DNA from: an uncultured SAR86 cluster bacterium
GTDB lineage: Bacteria; Pseudomonadota; Gammaproteobacteria; Magnimaribacterales; D2472
DNA: 64,000 bases
Reading direction: 5' to 3'
Assembly: GCA_902558095.1 (NCBI GenBank)
Contig: CACECP010000003.1
Span: forward strand, 62,001 to 126,000
In this document: one piece after another, positions 10,620 to 20,353 of the stretch
Position numbering within the stretch: the stretch's first letter is position 1
Layout of the letters: each line of letters opens with the position of its first letter
Notes under the pieces: generated by a model
What the model saw: the letters and a program-made list of their open reading frames with translations, nothing else
Told to the model about the DNA's origin: nothing
Database searches by the model: none
Translations under genes and position numbers: made by a program

Positions 10620-11333
10620 TTAACTCTTAAGTTTATCAAGTAAATCTTTAGGAGAAAAATAGCCAGGATATAGCTCGCCATCTTGAGATATTATTGCAGG
10701 AGTTCCAGAAATACCCAGTTTCTGTCCAATTACATAATGCTTTGCAACCGGTTGAGAATCACAGAAGTTTAATCTCAGATTTTCTCCATTCTTCAAATTA
10801 GTTATTGATTTTTTTGGATCTTCAGAGCACCATGCTCCGACCATTTTTGTAAAGGATTCAGTTCCAATTCCTGATCTTGGAAATGCAGCATAATGAATTG
10901 AGATACCTAGTTTATTATAATCTTCAATTTCATTATGTAATTTTCTACAATATCCACAATCTACATCAGTAAATACAGTAACGCTATGTGACTCATTCTT
11001 TGAAATGAAAGAAATTAATTCTTCCTTACCTATATCTTTCATCAATTGCATTCGTCTTTTAGTAATATCAGATGATGTTAAATTAATAATTTGAGATGAT
11101 GAGATTTTAAACATATCCCCGTATAAAAAATATTTACCATCCTTCGAAACATATAGTGGTTGAATATCTCCATAATAAACTTTATATATATCAGGAAAGT
11201 CTGATTTTTCTATTGCTTCAATTTGAGTTCCAGGAGGCAAAATAGAGGATATTTTTTCTCTGATCTCAGTTTCATCTGAAAAAATCGTTAAAGAAAAAAT
11301 AACAAAACTGTTTATTAATAATTTATATTTCAT
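10620..11333 (-). CDS. dsbC: Thiol:disulfide interchange protein DsbC
   Basis: Signal peptide; VFTDVDCGYCRKLH CxxC active site; GTPAII cis-Pro loop. Confidence 0.9.
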   Translation of the reverse strand: MKYKLLINSFVIFSLTIFSDETEIREKISSILPPGTQIEAIEKSDFPDIYKVYYGDIQPLYVSKDGKYFLYGDMFKISSSQIINLTSSDITKRRMQLMKDIGKEELISFISKNESHSVTVFTDVDCGYCRKLHNEIEDYNKLGISIHYAAFPRSGIGTESFTKMVGAWCSEDPKKSITNLKNGENLRLNFCDSQPVAKHYVIGQKLGISGTPAIISQDGELYPGYFSPKDLLDKLKS

Positions 11334-11334
11334 T

Positions 11335-12225
11335 CTATCCTCTTGGATGATGTTTTTTTAAAACTTCCCCTAATCTTTGTTTTGCAATGTGAGTATATAT
11401 TTGCGTAGTTGATAAGTCACTATGACCAAGAAGGAGTTGCACTGACCTTAAATCAGCACCTCTGTTTAATAAATGAGTTGCAAATGCATGTCGTAAGGTA
11501 TGTGGTGAAATAGATTCTTTCAAATTTGATCTCAAAAGATATATTTTTATTCTTTTCCAAAAAGCTACACGAGTCAATTTGGTACCTCTATTTGATAAAA
11601 AAACTTCCTTTGATGCTGTATTTTTTCTTAGTGGTAAATAATTATTTAGAGCCTCTAATGCTGATTCTCCAAACGGTATCAACCTTTCTTTTGAACCTTT
11701 ACCTATTACCTTCACAACACATCTTTGTATATCCATATCAATAATTTTTAGATTAAGTAATTCTGATATTCTCATACCGGTTGCGTAAAGCATTTCAATC
11801 ATAGCCTTATCTCTAACTTCTATTTCAATTGAAAGATCTGGACTTGCTAGCAATCTGTCTACTTCATCTTCAGACATTGAAGTTGGGAGATATTTTTCCT
11901 TTTTTGGTGTAACAATTTCATTAACTGGTGAATTGTTAATTAGATTTTTTTTAACTAGATATAAATATAAAGCTTTTAAGGAAGAAATTTTTCTATTGAC
12001 TGAGGAGCTCTTTAATTTTGATTCAAATAAAAAAGCAATGTAATTATTTATATCCGCCTCATTAAGAATTTTGAAGTTAGTATTATTTAATTTATCAGAC
12101 CAATTGAGAAAGCCATCTATATCTCTTTTATATGATTTAACAGTATTTTGAGATAACCCCTTCTCAATATATAAATAGTTAAAAAAGTCCCTAAGATTGG
12201 GATCTTCTTCTATTAAATTTTGCAT
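11335..12225 (-). CDS. xerD: Site-specific tyrosine recombinase XerD
   Basis: LYATGMRISELL, SPHTLRHAFATHLLNRGADLRSVQLLLGHSDLSTTQIYTH; located next to dsbC. Confidence 0.93.
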   Translation of the reverse strand: MQNLIEEDPNLRDFFNYLYIEKGLSQNTVKSYKRDIDGFLNWSDKLNNTNFKILNEADINNYIAFLFESKLKSSSVNRKISSLKALYLYLVKKNLINNSPVNEIVTPKKEKYLPTSMSEDEVDRLLASPDLSIEIEVRDKAMIEMLYATGMRISELLNLKIIDMDIQRCVVKVIGKGSKERLIPFGESALEALNNYLPLRKNTASKEVFLSNRGTKLTRVAFWKRIKIYLLRSNLKESISPHTLRHAFATHLLNRGADLRSVQLLLGHSDLSTTQIYTHIAKQRLGEVLKKHHPRG

Positions 12226-12229
12226 TTTA

Positions 12230-13330
12230 TTAATCTAGGCGTTCTTTAATTCTTGCAGATTTTCCTGATCTTTCTCTCAAATAAAATAGCTTAGATTGTC
12301 TAACGTCACCTTTTCTTTTAACTTTAATAGAGTCAATCAATGGACTATGAGTTTGAAAGGTTCTTTCCACACCAATACCACTTGATATCTTACGAACAAT
12401 AAATGAAGAATTTAATCCAGCCTTCTTAATCCCCATTACAACCCCTTCAAAGGCTTGAAGCCTAGTTCTTTGTCCCTCTTTTACTTTTACGGAAACAACA
12501 ACTGTATCACCTGGCCTAAAATCAGGTAAATCAGATTTCATTTGTTTTGTTTCAAAATCTTTAATTATTTGTGATGGATTTTTTTCTTCTAGAGAAACTT
12601 TAGTCTCCTCAGCAGCTTCTTTTTCAGCTGGCGCTTCTTCTGCAGGAGCTTCTTCTTCAGCAGGTGCTTCTTCAGCTGATGCTTCTTCTGCAGGAGCTTC
12701 TTCTACAGGAGCTTCGTCTTCAGCAGGTGCTTCTTCAGCAGGTGCTTCTTCAGCTGATGCTTCTTCTGCAGGAGCTTCTTCTACAGGAGCTTCTTCTTCA
12801 GCAGGTGCTTCTTCAGCAGGTGCTTCTTCAGCTGATGCTTCTTCTGCAGGAGCTTCTTCTACAGGAGCTTCGTCTTCAGCAGGTGCTTCTTCAGCAGGTG
12901 CTTCTTCAGCTGATGCTTCTTCTGCAGGAGCTTCTTCTTCAGGAGCTTCGTCTTCAGCAGGTGCTTCTTCAGCAGGTGCTTCTTCAGCTGATGCTTCTTC
13001 TGCAGGAGCTTCCTCTTCAGCTGGTGCTTCTTCTGCAGGAGCTACCTCTTCAACTGATGTTTCTTCTTGATTAACTTTTGAAGAATTGAAATGCAATTCC
13101 CATGCTTCAATTAACTTAACTTTAGTAAGACTAATGTCTAAATCTAGTCCATAAGCTTTAGCAGAATCAACAATATCAGCTTTTTTCATCTTCTTAACAG
13201 AAGATAATGAAGGAATTTCGTCTTTTTCTATTGAAGTTGGTTTTGTATTACTAGTTTCTTTAGGCGTATCAGAGCCACCAAACAATCTACTAAAAAAGCC
13301 TTTTTTCTTGTTATCTGTATTATCACTCAT
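12230..13330 (-). CDS. rplS: Ribosomal protein L19 with a ~250-aa N-terminal acidic repeat extension
   Basis: C-terminal L19 domain ([61 protein letters not shown]...); N-terminal EAPAEE repeats; operon position after trmD. Confidence 0.93.
   Translation of the reverse strand: MSDNTDNKKKGFFSRLFGGSDTPKETSNTKPTSIEKDEIPSLSSVKKMKKADIVDSAKAYGLDLDISLTKVKLIEAWELHFNSSKVNQEETSVEEVAPAEEAPAEEEAPAEEASAEEAPAEEAPAEDEAPEEEAPAEEASAEEAPAEEAPAEDEAPVEEAPAEEASAEEAPAEEAPAEEEAPVEEAPAEEASAEEAPAEEAPAEDEAPVEEAPAEEASAEEAPAEEEAPAEEAPAEKEAAEETKVSLEEKNPSQIIKDFETKQMKSDLPDFRPGDTVVVSVKVKEGQRTRLQAFEGVVMGIKKAGLNSSFIVRKISSGIGVERTFQTHSPLIDSIKVKRKGDVRQSKLFYLRERSGKSARIKERLD
12600..13060. repeat. In-frame 78-bp tandem repeat array encoding [15 protein letters not shown] acidic units inside rplS
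   Basis: 'gctgatgcttcttctgcagg' anchors recur at 12675, 12753, 12831, 12909 and 12987, each exactly 78 bp apart. Confidence 0.95.
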
Positions 13331-13349
13331 AATATTTGCCTAAAATGGG

Positions 13350-14081
13350 CTATAGGATAGCCTTAGATGCCAATTCTTCCAAGAGTTTTTTATATTTTTT
13401 TGACAATTTTTTCTTTGCTATTAAATCTGGTCTTTTAAGAAATGTTTGTAGAAGAGAATTTTCAAGCCTCCATTTTTGAATTTCTTTATGATTTCCAGAT
13501 AAAAGTACTTCAGGCACCTGCATATCTTCAAATATTTCAGGTTTTGTATATACGTTTCCTTTCAATAATCCATCAGAAAAAGTATCCTTTAAATATGAAT
13601 CTTTATTTCCCAAAACACCTGGTATATGTCTTGAAATAGCATCAATCAAACAAATGGCTGCATACTCACCCCCACTTAAGACAAAATCTCCTATAGAAAT
13701 CTCTTCATCAACATACTTTTCAATTACTCGTTGATCAATACCTTCATACCTTCCACATATAAGTGTTATATTTTTTCTACTTGCAAGTGATACAACTTTT
13801 TTTTGATCTAATTGCTTTCCCTGTGGAGACAAATATATGACTTTACCAAGTTGTCTTTTTTTAATGCTTGATAAAGTTTTGGCCAAAGGTTCAGCCATCA
13901 TAACCATTCCCTCACCACCTCCATATGGTTTTGAGTCCACATGATTATGTTTATTTACAGAATTTTCTCTAATATCAAATGTATTAATTTTTATTAGCTT
14001 TTTTTTGATGGACTTAGAAATTAATCCAACATTAAAAATGTCAAATATTTCTGGAAAAATTGTCAAAATATTAAAATTCAT
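13350..14081 (-). CDS. trmD: tRNA (guanine-N1)-methyltransferase
   Basis: MNFNILTIFPEIF, KPYGGGEGMVMMAEPL, GRYEGIDQRVIEKYVDEEISIGDFVLSGGE. Confidence 0.96.
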   Translation of the reverse strand: MNFNILTIFPEIFDIFNVGLISKSIKKKLIKINTFDIRENSVNKHNHVDSKPYGGGEGMVMMAEPLAKTLSSIKKRQLGKVIYLSPQGKQLDQKKVVSLASRKNITLICGRYEGIDQRVIEKYVDEEISIGDFVLSGGEYAAICLIDAISRHIPGVLGNKDSYLKDTFSDGLLKGNVYTKPEIFEDMQVPEVLLSGNHKEIQKWRLENSLLQTFLKRPDLIAKKKLSKKYKKLLEELASKAIL

Positions 14082-14084
14082 AAC

Positions 14085-14609
14085 TTAAAAATCTTTCTGC
14101 CAATCAACCGTTATAACTCTCTTTTTCTTATCAACAGATTTTATAAACTTTTCTTTAATAAATGGAATTAGTCTTTCTTGTTTATCTACTGATTCAAGTG
14201 ATGGCTTAACTATAATACAGTCATCTGCTCCATAATTATTTAATCCATCAACAATTCCTAGAACATCATTAAGATTTTCATCAATTACTTTCATACCTTT
14301 TAAGTCATGCCAGTAAGTTTGATTTTGAGGCAATTCTGGAAGTTCTTTAGAATCTATATACAGCTTGGTATTAGTGTATTTTTTTATATCATCAACGTTG
14401 TCAATATCTAAAATTTTAGAATAAAACTTTGTATTAATTTGCTTGATATACTCTATTTTTAAATTAATCAAAGTCTCCTCATTTTTAAGGAAGTTAGAAT
14501 AGTTAATTATATTTTCTGCAGGACTAGTAAAAGAATTTAAAAAAAACTCTCCTTTTAAACCTCTAGGCTTTCCAATAGTTGCAATTAAGATTAATTTATT
14601 TTTTTTCAT
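14085..14609 (-). CDS. rimM: Ribosome maturation factor RimM
   Basis: [42 protein letters not shown]; between rpsP and trmD. Confidence 0.93.
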   Translation of the reverse strand: MKKNKLILIATIGKPRGLKGEFFLNSFTSPAENIINYSNFLKNEETLINLKIEYIKQINTKFYSKILDIDNVDDIKKYTNTKLYIDSKELPELPQNQTYWHDLKGMKVIDENLNDVLGIVDGLNNYGADDCIIVKPSLESVDKQERLIPFIKEKFIKSVDKKKRVITVDWQKDF

Positions 14610-15081
14610 CTTCTGAAGAGTCTTCTTCAGCAGGTGCTTCCTCTTCTGCAGGTGCTTCTTCTTCTGCAGGTGCTTCTTCTTCAGCTGGTGCTTCTTCTAC
14701 AGGGGCCTCTTCTTCTGCAGGTGCTTCTTCTTCAGCTGGTGCTTCTTCAGCTTCTTTTGCTAACTTTTCAGCAATTGCAGCTTTTTTTGCAGCAGCTTTA
14801 GCTTTTTTTGCCTCAACCTTTGCAGCAAATTCTTCCGGCGTTAATTTAGCTTCTTTGATTAATGATGCAACTCTGTCACTTACTTGAGCACCTTTTGAAA
14901 CCCATTCTTCAAGCTTAACAAGGTCTATTCTAAGTCTTTCCTCTTGACCCATAGCGGTAGGGTTAAAAAATCCAAGTCTCTCAATAAATGCACCATCTCT
15001 GGGACGTCTTTCATCTGCAACTGTTATAAAGTAATAAGGGTTCTTTTTTGCCCCACTTCTTGCTAATCTGATAATTACCAT
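14596..15081 (-). CDS. rpsP: Ribosomal protein S16 with a long acidic C-terminal tail
   Basis: [42 protein letters not shown]-terminal Lys/Ala helix then EEAPAEEE repeats. Confidence 0.95.
   Translation of the reverse strand: MVIIRLARSGAKKNPYYFITVADERRPRDGAFIERLGFFNPTAMGQEERLRIDLVKLEEWVSKGAQVSDRVASLIKEAKLTPEEFAAKVEAKKAKAAAKKAAIAEKLAKEAEEAPAEEEAPAEEEAPVEEAPAEEEAPAEEEAPAEEEAPAEEDSSEDEKK
14620..14755. repeat. ~18-bp imperfect tandem repeats (APAEEE units) in the rpsP tail
   Basis: Repeated gcttcttcttctgcaggt / gcttcttcttcagctggt units on the + strand. Confidence 0.85.
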
Positions 15082-15183
15082 ACTAAAAATATATAAATTT
15101 GTTTAAAAAGATGTGTATTTTAGGTTAACCTTGCTAATATTGATAGTATTATTATGCAAAGTTTTAATTAATCTTATTTTTTC

Positions 15184-15750
15184 ATGAGTTTTATAACCCA
15201 AGTAACTATTAGTATAGTTGTTTATTTTATTATTAGAGTATTTTGGAAATCCGAAAAATCACTTTATTTTTCTTCATTTCTTGCAGCTTTATCTTATGTA
15301 GTAATTTACCTTATAACTTACGAAGTTATAGATATTATCGCTACGATTCATTTTATGGTTACTGGTCTAAGCTTATTGTTTCTTTTTATTGCATATAATG
15401 AAATTATTATTCATGAAAGAAAAGTAAGAAAGATTAAAAAAGGAGAAACATTGAATATAGAAAATTTCCCGATTGAAAAAGGATACAAAGTTGTATTTAA
15501 ATTATTAGGTATTGGGTTAATTTTCTTATCTTTAGCTTTAGCATCTGGTTTTAGTATGCAGTCAGTATTTACAGCCAATTTGGTTTTTAAAGCAACATTT
15601 ACATTTATTGCATGGTTTATATATTTAATAACTTTGATTGGAATAAAATTCTTCAATTTTCCGACTAAATTCGCTACAAGAAGCTTATTTGTAGCAATGT
15701 GGGCTGTTTTAGGGGCTTATTATATGAATTCTTTTATAATAGGACTGTAA
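15184..15750 (+). CDS. YpjD/CcsA-like inner membrane protein (short form)
   Basis: FKLLGIGLIFLSLALASGF...FKATFTFIAWFIYLITLIG...AYYMNSFIIGL pattern of the YpjD C-terminal half; directly upstream of a CorB-type gene as in ypjD-corB. Confidence 0.65.
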   Translation: MSFITQVTISIVVYFIIRVFWKSEKSLYFSSFLAALSYVVIYLITYEVIDIIATIHFMVTGLSLLFLFIAYNEIIIHERKVRKIKKGETLNIENFPIEKGYKVVFKLLGIGLIFLSLALASGFSMQSVFTANLVFKATFTFIAWFIYLITLIGIKFFNFPTKFATRSLFVAMWAVLGAYYMNSFIIGL

Positions 15751-17003
15751 TGCCGGAAGGATACTCCCTATTAGCTCTGTTCTCTATTTTAATCTTCTTG
15801 TTAATTTTAAGCGGATTTTTTTCAGGTTCAGAAACTGGAATGATGGCTGCAAACAAAATAAAGTTAAAAAATCTTTCAAAAAAATCAAAAAATAGCGCCA
15901 AAAGAGCACTTGAATTATTAAAAAAACCTGATCAGCTACTTTCAGCTATTTTAGTTGGAAATAATTTTGCAAATATCTTAGCTTCTGCAATCGTTACTAT
16001 AATTATGATAGATTATTTCGGAGGAAATGTTTTACTAGGTTCTGTAATTCTCACTATTGTTATCTTAATTTTTTCAGAGATTACTCCAAAGACTATGGCG
16101 GCCATAAAGCCAGAGAGCTTTGCAACAAGATCTTCTTTTTTATTAAAAATACTTGTGTATATTTTTAAGCCACTTATTTTTTTAACTAATGCTATAAGTA
16201 AAAACATTTTAAAAATATTTAATCTTGATGCAAAAGATGCAACTTTAAACGATAACCTAAATACTGAAGAACTTAGAACTTTATTAGATGAATCAGGTGA
16301 GTTGATTCCAAAACAATATAGAAAAATGCTTTCATCTGTTCTTGGAATGGAGGAATTGATTGTAGAGGATGTGATGCTACCAACAAATGAAGTTATTGGA
16401 ATTGATATTGATAAGGGACACAAAGAAGCAATAAAAATCATTGAATCCACTCGATATACAAGGCTACCAGTTTTTAATAAATCCATTGAAAATATTATTG
16501 GTATTCTTCATTTAAAAGATTCCCATGCATTTCTAGAAAAGCTTGAAAATCATAAAAACACTAAAAAGCTTCTTAAAAAAGCATATTATGTGTCGCAATC
16601 TACAGCATTAATGAAGCAATTGAGAGAATTTCTCTCTAATGACCAAACTATTGCTTTTGCAGTTGATGAATATGGAGAGATACAAGGATTAATATCTATA
16701 GAAGATATTTTTAAAGAAATCGTCGGTAATTTTGAATCTGGAAAAGATGAGTTAGAAAAAGAGTTTATAAAATTAAAAGACGGCTCCATTCTTACAGATG
16801 GTAATTCCAGAATTAGAGATATTAACAATTATCTTAATTGGGAAATTCCAGAATACAATTCAAAAACCATTAATGGTTTAGTGACTGAGCAACTCGATCA
16901 AATACCTCAAGCAAGTCTATGTCTTGAAATAGATAAATATAGATTTGAAATATTAGAGTTAGATGAAAATTTAATATCAAAGATAAAAATTAAGAAAATT
17001 TAA
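15750..17003 (+). CDS. CNNM (DUF21)/CBS-domain transporter, CorB/HlyC-CorC family; start at ATG 15750
   Basis: GFFSGSETGMMAANKIKLKNLSKKSKNSAKRALELLKKPDQLLSAILVGNNFANI; CBS pair; EYGEIQGLISIEDIFKEIVG. Confidence 0.9.
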   Translation: MPEGYSLLALFSILIFLLILSGFFSGSETGMMAANKIKLKNLSKKSKNSAKRALELLKKPDQLLSAILVGNNFANILASAIVTIIMIDYFGGNVLLGSVILTIVILIFSEITPKTMAAIKPESFATRSSFLLKILVYIFKPLIFLTNAISKNILKIFNLDAKDATLNDNLNTEELRTLLDESGELIPKQYRKMLSSVLGMEELIVEDVMLPTNEVIGIDIDKGHKEAIKIIESTRYTRLPVFNKSIENIIGILHLKDSHAFLEKLENHKNTKKLLKKAYYVSQSTALMKQLREFLSNDQTIAFAVDEYGEIQGLISIEDIFKEIVGNFESGKDELEKEFIKLKDGSILTDGNSRIRDINNYLNWEIPEYNSKTINGLVTEQLDQIPQASLCLEIDKYRFEILELDENLISKIKIKKI

Positions 17004-17265
17004 ATAGAACTTTTCCTACAACGTTATCTTTATTGTATGAATTGTTATAAATTAAAGAGTCATAATCTTCATTATCACCCTTAACCTTTATAGAATTATC
17101 TTCTATAAAGCTTATCCTTTTTAAAACGGTGCCTAGTTCTGGAATATCTAATATTACTAAATCACCGACTTCTAAATTAAAAAAAAACTTAGTAATTATT
17201 ATTAAATCATTGTCATTAAAGTTAGGGGTCATGCTTGAACCCCTAACTCTATATAAATTAATCAC
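16990..17265 (-). CDS. sodX: S26-type signal peptidase, nickel superoxide dismutase maturation protease
   Basis: VRGSSMTPNFNDNDLII (catalytic Ser), VLKRI (Lys); directly downstream of sodN. Confidence 0.82.
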   Translation of the reverse strand: MINLYRVRGSSMTPNFNDNDLIIITKFFFNLEVGDLVILDIPELGTVLKRISFIEDNSIKVKGDNEDYDSLIYNNSYNKDNVVGKVLFKFS

Positions 17266-17722
17266 CTAAAACTGGAACAATTAAATCTATATGAGGAGGA
17301 TTTAATGATTTTTTGGTTTCTGTGGCTATGTCCTTTGTTGACCAAAATATTTCTGCAAATCTGTTAACTTTATCAACCAGATCAACTCCATTTTGCCTAT
17401 CAATGTCCTGTTTGCACTTTGAGGCTGTCATCATAATAGAATGAGCTAAATCATGAATTTCAGGATACTTTTCCATATGTGGTTCTTTAAAATAATCACC
17501 CCAAATAGTTCTTACAGCATCTTTAACTTCAGCAGCATGTTCTTCTTTTTGTTGAACAAGTCTTGATAAATGAGCTAAATCCTTTTTAGACTGAATATTA
17601 TCAGGCATTTCACCAATTAGATCTAAAAACCTCAATACGCTCAGCGCAGAATATTGGGCTTCAGCTGGGTCATATACGGCACATGGTATATCACAGTGTG
17701 CTCTTGCTTCTTTTATTTTCAT
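17258..17722 (-). CDS. sodN: Nickel-dependent superoxide dismutase (pro-form); ORF track start 17731, alternative start MKIKEARA at 17722
   Basis: Ni-hook motif HCDIPCAVYDPAEAQ after a short pro-sequence; NiSOD helical-bundle sequence. Confidence 0.93.
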   Translation of the reverse strand: MKIKEARAHCDIPCAVYDPAEAQYSALSVLRFLDLIGEMPDNIQSKKDLAHLSRLVQQKEEHAAEVKDAVRTIWGDYFKEPHMEKYPEIHDLAHSIMMTASKCKQDIDRQNGVDLVDKVNRFAEIFWSTKDIATETKKSLNPPHIDLIVPVLGD

Positions 17723-17723
17723 A

Positions 17724-17882
17724 TTAAACATTTCTCCTTAAAAAAATTCTTAAAATATTAAAAGTGATAATACCTATAGCCAAATAAATAAGATATTCAG
17801 CATAGTGATAATGAGGAATACTATTATCAGAATGAGCAAATAAGCCCATAGCAAACATTGGTAATAAATAAATAATTCTCAT
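17724..17882 (-). CDS. Small (52 aa) putative membrane protein with a His-containing segment, upstream of sodN (not in the supplied ORF track)
   Basis: Manual translation MRIIYLLPMFAMGLFAHSDNSIPHYHYAEYLIYLAIGIITFNILRIFLRRNV*; GGAG upstream of the ATG; stop overlaps the sodN start region. Confidence 0.6.
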   Translation of the reverse strand: MRIIYLLPMFAMGLFAHSDNSIPHYHYAEYLIYLAIGIITFNILRIFLRRNV

Positions 17883-17940
17883 ATTTTTAAACTCCAAAAA
17901 AAATAAATTGTTACTCTACATATATTAAATTAATAAAATA

Positions 17941-17968
17941 AAAAAGGGGCAAAAAGCCCCCTTTTTTT
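17941..17968 (-). terminator. Rho-independent terminator downstream of groEL
   Basis: ggggc-aaaaa-gcccc hairpin flanked by A and T runs. Confidence 0.85.
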
Positions 17969-17982
17969 GAAATAATTTTTAA

Positions 17983-19629
<1,647 letters not shown>

Positions 19630-19650
19630 TTATCTCCCTATATAAATTAT

Positions 19651-19938
19651 TTATTCAACAACACCAAAAATATCTTTTTCACTTAGAATAAGATAGTCTT
19701 CACCGTTAACTTTTATTTCATTTCCGCCATACTGACCAAAAATCACTGTATCACCAACAGATACATTCATAGATGATACGTTGCCTGATTCTGATACTTT
19801 TCCAGGCCCAACTGCTACTACTTCACCTTGTGAAGGTTTTTCCTTAGCAGAGCCTGAAAGAATAATACCCCCAGACGAGGTTTCCTCTTCTTCAGTTCTT
19901 TTAACAAGAACATTGTCATGTAAAGGTCTTAATTTCAT
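19651..19938 (-). CDS. groES: Co-chaperonin GroES
   Basis: MKLRPLHDNVLVKRTEEEETSSGGIILSGSAKEKPSQGEVVAVGPG. Confidence 0.98.
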   Translation of the reverse strand: MKLRPLHDNVLVKRTEEEETSSGGIILSGSAKEKPSQGEVVAVGPGKVSESGNVSSMNVSVGDTVIFGQYGGNEIKVNGEDYLILSEKDIFGVVE

Positions 19939-19980
19939 TTATCTCTCCATATAAATAACTAAAATTTTTCTTAAAAAGTA

Positions 19981-20006
19981 ATTATGGGCTAAAAAATATA
20001 AATCAA
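19981..20006 (-). promoter_or_regulatory. Candidate RpoH-like promoter upstream of groES
   Basis: Minus strand reads TTGAT-N13-CCCATAAT, resembling a sigma-32 -35/-10 arrangement. Confidence 0.4.
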
Positions 20007-20350
20007 TAGCTTATATTATTTTTTATTTTAAAAATTAAAAGCGCAATTGTAACCCCAATAAGATTGGCAAGTAAGTCTAAATATTCAAAAAATCTATATG
20101 GGTGATAGTAATGAATAATTTCTATTATTAGTCCAAATATAAAAATTAAAACAATAATCATTGTTCTCGATATGTTAAACCTGCACAACAAACCTGTATA
20201 TGCTAGATAAAAATATATTAAAGCATGAACTAATTTATCTGATAAGAAAGATAAAGATGCAAAATTAGGTATTTCAAAAGACGGAACAATACTTAAATAC
20301 AGCACCCCAAAAAGTGAAGCAAAAAATATAGGCCTCATTAAATGTATCAT
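20003..20350 (-). CDS. VanZ-like family membrane protein
   Basis: LSIVPSFEIP...SDKLVHALIYFYLAYTG...GLIIEIIHYYHPYRFFEYLDLLANLIGVTIALLIF. Confidence 0.75.
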   Translation of the reverse strand: MIHLMRPIFFASLFGVLYLSIVPSFEIPNFASLSFLSDKLVHALIYFYLAYTGLLCRFNISRTMIIVLIFIFGLIIEIIHYYHPYRFFEYLDLLANLIGVTIALLIFKIKNNISY

Positions 20351-20353
20351 GCT

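Noticed and set aside
12600-13060. Regularly spaced repeats that could look like a CRISPR array
   Set aside because: Contiguous 78-bp in-frame coding tandem repeats without unique spacers, and no cas genes nearby.
12664-13074. 136-aa Leu/Gln-rich + strand ORF ([10 protein letters not shown]...)
   Set aside because: Antisense reading of the rplS APAEE repeat array; an artefact of the repeat composition.
14579-14887. 102-aa Ser/Ala/Gly-rich + strand ORF
   Set aside because: Antisense shadow of the rpsP acidic tail.
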